NCBI GenBank assembly: GCA_050084985.1
Contig: JBITNC010000001.1
Coordinates: 85,870,001 to 85,934,000 of the forward strand
Length of the DNA: 64,000 nucleotides
Source of the DNA: Nageia nagi
Lineage: Eukaryota > Pinophyta
Reading direction: 5' to 3'
Translations under genes and position numbers: made by a program
The notes under the pieces: generated by a model
Told to the model about the DNA's origin: nothing
Databases searched by the model: none
The model's input: the letters and a program-made list of their open reading frames with translations, nothing else
In this document: one piece after another, positions 58,806 to 64,000 of the stretch
Layout of the letters: the number at the start of each line of letters is the position of its first letter
Numbering within the stretch: the first letter of the stretch is position 1

Positions 58806-60234
58806 TGAGTCAAACTAGGGCTCATTCAAAAATCATCCAAACATGCATAATAAACTATGACATATTTTTTAAAAAATTTAAATTATACATTCATACAATA
58901 TCCAAGCTTTCAAATGCCCAAAATATCTTTATCATGCTCAAAAATAGGATGATTCACTTAGGGCACAAATTGATAACTTTAAATGCAAGAAAATGCCCCT
59001 AGGAGAGGGATGTTTCACTTATAGGATTATATATCACTCAAAATGGATCAAACCATGCAATTATCCAAACTCAGTTGCAATATCTTGATGCCAAAACCTA
59101 ACATCCAAGTTAGAATGCCAAATCTCATTCACAAGCTCACTCCAATCCAACATCTAGCTAGAGATGATAATATCTTAGAGAATACTTGAAAAGTAATATT
59201 TGATGCCCTAGGTATGGCATATCATATGGAGAACCCTCTAAGGCTTCTATAAATCTTCAACAACAATAAGGCTTACACCATGGCACCCTCCTCCTTATCT
59301 ATGGTGGAAAATATAGGGTTACTCTAATAGTATTCAATAATATAAGGGAATGTCATACCCTTAGATATCTAGCTTAAACCTTTAAGGAATGCTAAACCTC
59401 AAAGTAGTAATCTGATAAGTCCTAAGGCTTTTCCAAACCTCAAGTATCTCTTTATTGGTTTTTCATCCAAAGAGGGCTAAAGAGAGCTTATGCGTATGTT
59501 TGATGAAAATAATAATAATCAATCATATGAAATGAGTCCATGAAATCCTCTTTTATATCCTCCTTATGTTCAACATCCCCCAAGATACATTTAGATCATC
59601 ATAATCATATTGTACAATCTAGGTTCATCTAGAGGGTGAGACATCTCATTATGTAATGCCTTGGGATCCATAAAATCACATCCAATAGGTTCCATTTGAT
59701 ATTCAATATGTGATTTAAAATCTAATAGTACCTTATATTTAATGAAATACCCATTGTAATCATCATTTTCCACCTCTAGTGGATGTCTAGCTTAGAGGGA
59801 AGATAAATTACCTTTGGAGGTATCTAAATACCTCGTGATGCCAAATTACATATCCTCAAGGTTAAAATATGTAACATCCTACTAAACGAGACTAATATTT
59901 CATTTTCAAATATAAATTGACTTACTATTACAAATTACAATATTATTTTGGCATTCATGACTGACCCACATATTTACAAATTTTTAACTTACTAAAATAA
60001 CTATAAAGCCCAACATCCCATGTTGGAGAGCCTTCAAGTGGAACTTAATTGAATAAAGGGCTACTACAATGTCACAAATATTAAAATATTCTTAAAATAA
60101 CCTAAAATTAATCAAATACTCCTAAATGAATAAGAAAACATAATGAACATGAGCATCCCACTTCCAAGTGCTGAAGTGGATAAGATGCCAAAATTTGGGA
60201 ATATTACAAAAATGGGTAGAGGTTTATGCTCTTA
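58806..60234. other. Unassigned insert inside the E6 integrase
   Basis: 1.4 kb between the integrase halves, left of an LTR. It contains no recognisable retroelement gene. A TATAAATC at about 59250 and several TG/CA candidates exist, but no LTR pair is evident. A short minus-strand frame at 59591-59773 is not supported. Confidence 0.45.
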
Positions 60235-60957
60235 TGTAGGCTATATATCCTAAATTATTTAAAATATTATTATACATAATAAATAAATAATCTACAATAC
60301 AAGAAAATATAGATATGTACATAATGTCAAATACAACAAATATACATGAAAACCATGCACCTCATATGAAGTGTATGTACAATCCTCAAAAGTAAATATC
60401 AATTGATCTTCAAAGGATTGGGATCAAATTTGATGTGAGATCATGATGGATCTTCTCATGCACAAATCAATAGCTTTGAGCACCAAAATATAGAACCCTC
60501 TATCCTTAAGGCACATACCATTAACAGTGTTGAATATGCAGAATTATGTAGTGCATCAAAGATAGAAACTTTTAGATCTTAGAGTATAATAATTTCTCAT
60601 AATAGGTGGTGTCACAAGACACTATTTCATGATGAATATTATAGAAAATAACCATCTATAAAATATCTTTTTATATCAAAGAGTTTTAATCTATGGAGGT
60701 CAACCTATTCTACTCACATATATAGCCTATAAGGATAGAGATGAGTGAAGGCCAACTTCTAGAAATAATATAATTATTATTGTATTAAATATATTTTAAA
60801 ATATGAAACATGATAAATGATATAGCATTTAATATAACATATGGCATTGCATTGTAATATCAACTTTATCTTGACATTTGTTATATTACAATAAGTCATT
60901 TAGAAAGTCTAAATATGATTTATTAAATAAATAATAAATCATTTGTAGGCATTTTCA
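60235..60957 (-). repeat. LTR related to those at 5.9 and 15.4 kb
   Basis: Starts TGTAGGC and ends AGGCATTTTCA after the shared block AATAATAAATCATTTGTAGG. It aligns with 15441-16124 for most of its length. No target duplication is visible at its own edges (TCTTA and TAAGC), so it is the right end of a larger insertion or a solo LTR with lost borders. Confidence 0.82.
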
Positions 60958-61710
60958 TAAGCTAAATAAGATAAAGCAACATATTTTCTATACAACAACA
61001 TCATGAAATAGTTTAGAACCCCATAGTTCTTAGTTTTAATCAAGGACCCTAATTCATGTCAAACATTATCAAACACTTTATGTATCATTACCAAATTTAG
61101 TATAAGAAAGCTTCATCTTATCATCCATAGACCAATGGACAAGTAGAAGTCACTAATACAAAACTCAAATTTATTTTGACCAATACTATTGTCTCTCATG
61201 ATCAGTAAGATTGGGTAACCAAACTCCCTGATACAATTTGGGCATATAATATTATATGGAAATCAACGACTGGTTCCACTTCTTATGAATTAGTGTATGA
61301 AAAGAAACCTCTCTTTCCAATTAAATTTAAATTACAAACCTTAAGTAAAACCATAGAGGTAGGGATCGAACTATATAAAGTATATAAAAATAGAGTGTTA
61401 CAACTTAATGATTTAGAAGATATTATATTAGAAGCTTTATATTAGATGGAGATCATTTAGTAGTACAAAAAAGTGTGGCATGATAAATATATATGACATG
61501 TTCAATTTCACCCAGGGAACTAGAACATTCTATTTGATTCAAAATATCAATATTTTAAAGAAAAACTTCATATAATATGGTTAGGACCCTAAAAAATTTA
61601 GCAACTCTTTGATAATAAGATTATTCAACTACAACCAATTGATGGTTCCAAGAGAGTATTGTTGGTTAATAGAAATCAACTACTACCCTATACTCTACCA
61701 TCAAACAAAT
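60958..61710 (+). pseudogene. E6 integrase, right part
   Basis: The integrase resumes with KATYFLYNNIMK, then a decayed second Asp block (LVLIKDPNS), a shifted stretch containing WTSGQVEVTNTKLKF-type residues near 61135 with the third catalytic Glu, WVTKLPDTIWAYNIIWKSTT, TSYELVYEKKPLFPIKFKLQ and a C-terminal IIWLGP block near 61580. It ends with LLVNRNQLLPYTLPSNK at about 61710. Confidence 0.9.
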
Positions 61711-61943
61711 AAGAATTTATAAGACAACTAGATGTAGCATATCTATGTTTGATTGAGGAAGGTTCCTCTTCCTCAAAAGAATACCCTTGATCAAATTTTC
61801 ATTATAAAAGGAATAAGACTAATTCTTAAAAAACAAATTATTCCATAAAAAGGGTAAAAATTAGTTGTTATGGAAGTCATACACATGAAAACTAGTACTT
61901 CGGCACTTGTTTAGATGAAAATCATTGTAATTGAAAGTTATAG

Positions 61944-61946
<3 letters not shown>

Positions 61947-62018
<72 letters not shown>
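61947..62018. repeat. (AT)n microsatellite
   Basis: About 72 bp of alternating A and T. Confidence 0.95.
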
Positions 62019-62021
<3 letters not shown>

Positions 62022-62068
62022 GAAAAATCAAAAGGGCATAGTTGAAATATTTCTATGGAGGTCCCAAT

Positions 62069-63180
62069 GTTATAATCGATAACATAGTAGCCTTACCTAC
62101 TCAGAAACTTCAATATTCCATGGAACTAGACTCTTTACTCAGTGATATTCAATTTTAGAGTTAATATCAAACACCAAAGTTAACCTTAAGTATTGAAGTC
62201 AATATCCAATGCCATAGTTAAACTCAAGTATTGAAGATATTCTCCAGTGCTAGATTTAATCTCCATCATCATAGTCAATTTCTAGTTATGAAGATACTCT
62301 CTAACATAAAATATGGAAAGCATCAAAATCAAAAGGTTGAGCACTATAGTATTTGGTTACCACACAATGGCATATCCATTGAGTAGTGCTAAACAATTTC
62401 ACTCAAGCACCAAAATTTAAATAATGGAGCACCATAGTCATAAATACATTATAAATATGAAACCTATTAATACTTGACACATAATCCTAGGAGTTTTACT
62501 TTATGCACCAATTATAAGAAGGAAGATGTCAATTCAAAAATTGGAGTATCATAATAAGTCATTCTGTTGATTGAAATATATTACACACTTCAATAGATGG
62601 GCACACTTTTCAAAAAAGAGTCAACCATTCAATAGTGGTGTGTTATATACTTTTAATTTTAGATTTAAATTAACATAATTTTTATTTGTATTTTATTAAG
62701 AATATAAAAGTGGATTAGTCAAAAGAGTGGGACATGATTCCAATGGTAGGATGTGAGCTATCAAATCATTAGTAATATTTGAATGGATAGTATAAAACCA
62801 TATGGCATGATCTAGGATAGCATCATAAAAAGAAAATGATGAAAATTCCTCACTACATGCATTGTAACACAAATCATGATGGGGTACTCACGAGAAGTGA
62901 ATGAAGTTATATGATAATGTAATAAGATGGTGCAAACCTCATCAACTCCTTCCTCAAGCATCTATTGTACATGAAAATATTGGAAATAATATATGAAACT
63001 CAATATTGAGTAATAGTCACATCCAAAAAAAGATAAAATTTGATGAATTTTAGAGAATAATTATGTACCCTGCACAAAAGAATTTGATAGAAGAAAGGAA
63101 ATTGTGAATGAAATAGGGAGAAAAATTAGTAAGGGGATTAAGAGGAAGAGTTAACTAGAGAGCATAGAGGAGCTCAAATA
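62069..63180. other. Possible 3' LTR of E6 with degenerate short repeats
   Basis: After a purine-rich GGAGGTCC block, TGTTATAATCGATAACATAG could start an LTR. About 38-bp units around AGTATTGAAGTCAATATCCA recur between 62130 and 62290. No matching copy could be aligned with confidence at the left of E6. Confidence 0.3.
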
Positions 63181-63185
63181 AAATG

Positions 63186-64000
63186 TTTAGGTGATAGGCA
63201 TATTTAACCATTTAGGATGGATTCAATTCTTTGATACGTTTTAGTACCAAAGAAATTTGTTACAATACTCCATAAAAATTTAGTAGCTCTAAGGAATATT
63301 GACATTCTAATGACTCCTTAGATTATTAGTAGTATCTTAGGTTTTCCTATTTAAGACATTGATCTACATCAAGCAAAGACCTAGTATTTTTCTCTATTAG
63401 ATATATTTCACTCAATATAAAATAAGAGAATCAAACTTTACACTAAAAATAGAGTGGACCAAGGGTTAAAAGAGAAAGTAATATAGAACCATGGTGGTTG
63501 GCCGCACTATGGGTCATGAAGTATTTTACTTGCAATGGGCAATTTCCAATTTTGTTAGGTCAATACCTTTGCAATTTTATATTCTTAAGGTATGGGGATG
63601 AACATCATTTCAATTTACCTTTTTTGTATGATAATCTAAGAAATATATCTTCAAGTATACAAAACTATAAAGGTCCACCACAATAACATGGCCTCGTTAC
63701 TTTAATTTATCAAAATTATTTTTTGAAATAACAAAATGGGCATAAACATTGTGAGAAATTCCTTCAAGTTAGGGAAGAGAAACACTCTAATGAACCCTCA
63801 TCCTCTAAATCCAAGGCCCCAATTGAAAAATACCTTGGCACTGGAACCTTTGGTTCTATCATCAAGTTTCATCATACTAAAAACTCTATATCTATAGCCA
63901 AAGCTTCTACTAAGGTGGTCCATAAAGAAAATAGTTCTCATGCTCAAAGCATAGAAGATATAAGTAACTCACAAAGGACTCATCAAAATCCTCCTTCCCA
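63186..64000 (+). pseudogene. Relic ORF of unknown family, cut by the window end
   Basis: The plus strand encodes NHLGWIQFFDTF (about 63206). In the next frame it reads KFVTILHKNLVALRNIDILM, ISSILGFPI, DIDLHQAKT and IKLYTKNRVDQGLKEKVI to 63480. After one shift, LAALWVMKYFTCNGQFPILL follows from 63498, then YGDEHHFNLPFLYDNLRNIS. A Ser/Lys-rich segment (EPSSSKSKAPIEKYLG) continues to the window end with two or three stops. Stops are again mostly at likely Gln codons. The G-W-x-x-F-F start and T-P-x-I-I-x-x-x-L-G-F-P block recall the extra ORFs of unknown function carried by some plant transposons, but I cannot name a family. Confidence 0.55.

Larger units (their letters stand above)
53897..61860 (+). 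mobile_element. E6: Ty3/gypsy element internal region, interrupted
   Basis: Primer site, gag, protease, reverse transcriptase, RNase H and integrase relics follow each other on the plus strand over 8 kb. An insertion splits the integrase between about 58805 and 60957. LTRs are not confirmed. Motifs agree with plant gypsy elements using a tRNA-Asp-type primer, with a YMDD polymerase box and the YNQCQLMGKP integrase type. Confidence 0.85.

Noticed and set aside
61947-62018. (AT)n tract as a replication origin or matrix attachment site
   Set aside because: A simple microsatellite is sufficient; nothing else in the sequence supports a specific function.
62069-63180. Firm call of an E6 3' LTR
   Set aside because: No second copy could be aligned and no right end or duplication was found, so it is listed only as a possibility.

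Overview
The window looks like intergenic DNA from a land plant with a large, repeat-filled genome. It is strongly AT-rich by eye. I found no intact host gene, rRNA, tRNA or CRISPR array in 64 kb. Almost everything I can identify is LTR retrotransposon. The decay style (old elements, frames broken mostly by stops one C-to-T or G-to-A step away from a sense codon, one solo LTR against many full elements) fits a slowly turning-over genome such as a gymnosperm's. That placement is inference, not something the sequence proves.

Left third (1-19.7 kb): unannotatable AT-rich DNA with degenerate tandem arrays (0.84-0.96, 2.17-3.24, 8.60-9.39 kb). An LTR element on the minus strand (called E9 here) has an LTR at 5949-6643, a primer binding site and a roughly 336-codon relic ORF of unknown function. 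It is lodged in an integrase relic (E8, plus strand). A complete Ty1/copia element follows at 10014-15413, with two 699-bp LTRs, the 5-bp target duplication GGTTT and a decayed gag-pol. A solo LTR with its own duplication GATAT lies just beyond it, and a tRNA-derived SINE-like head sits near 17.56 kb.

Centre (19.7-52.7 kb): one five-element nest, read from LTR pairs, target duplications and host frames that resume across each insertion. E1 (plus, Ty3/gypsy of Tat type, 19744-52695, duplication AGAAG) is interrupted twice. The first interruption is E2 (minus, chromovirus-like gypsy, 24839-38025, duplication AAATC), itself interrupted in its integrase by E3 (minus, 26428-33444). The second is E4 (minus, Tat-type gypsy, 38427-49563, duplication AATAA), whose 3' LTR is interrupted by E5 (plus, short gag-only element, 38868-41402, duplication TCTTT).

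E3 is the most unusual component. It has a gag but no reverse transcriptase that I can find. On the opposite strand it carries a roughly 1.25-kb relic ORF with the signature of the plant mobile domain (PMD, MAIN/MAIL1 family), flanked on both sides by the same ~40-bp minisatellite and preceded by a TATA-like box.

Right part (52.7-64 kb): another plus-strand gypsy element (E6) with an Athila/Tat-like primer binding site and gag, protease, reverse transcriptase, RNase H and integrase relics. Its integrase is split by an inserted stretch ending in an LTR (60235-60957) related to those at 5.9 and 15.4 kb. The last 0.8 kb holds a relic ORF of unknown family that runs off the window.

All coding sequences listed are pseudogenes. 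The elements do not work together as a host pathway; the layers record successive insertions: E1 before E2 and E4, E2 before E3, and E4 before E5.
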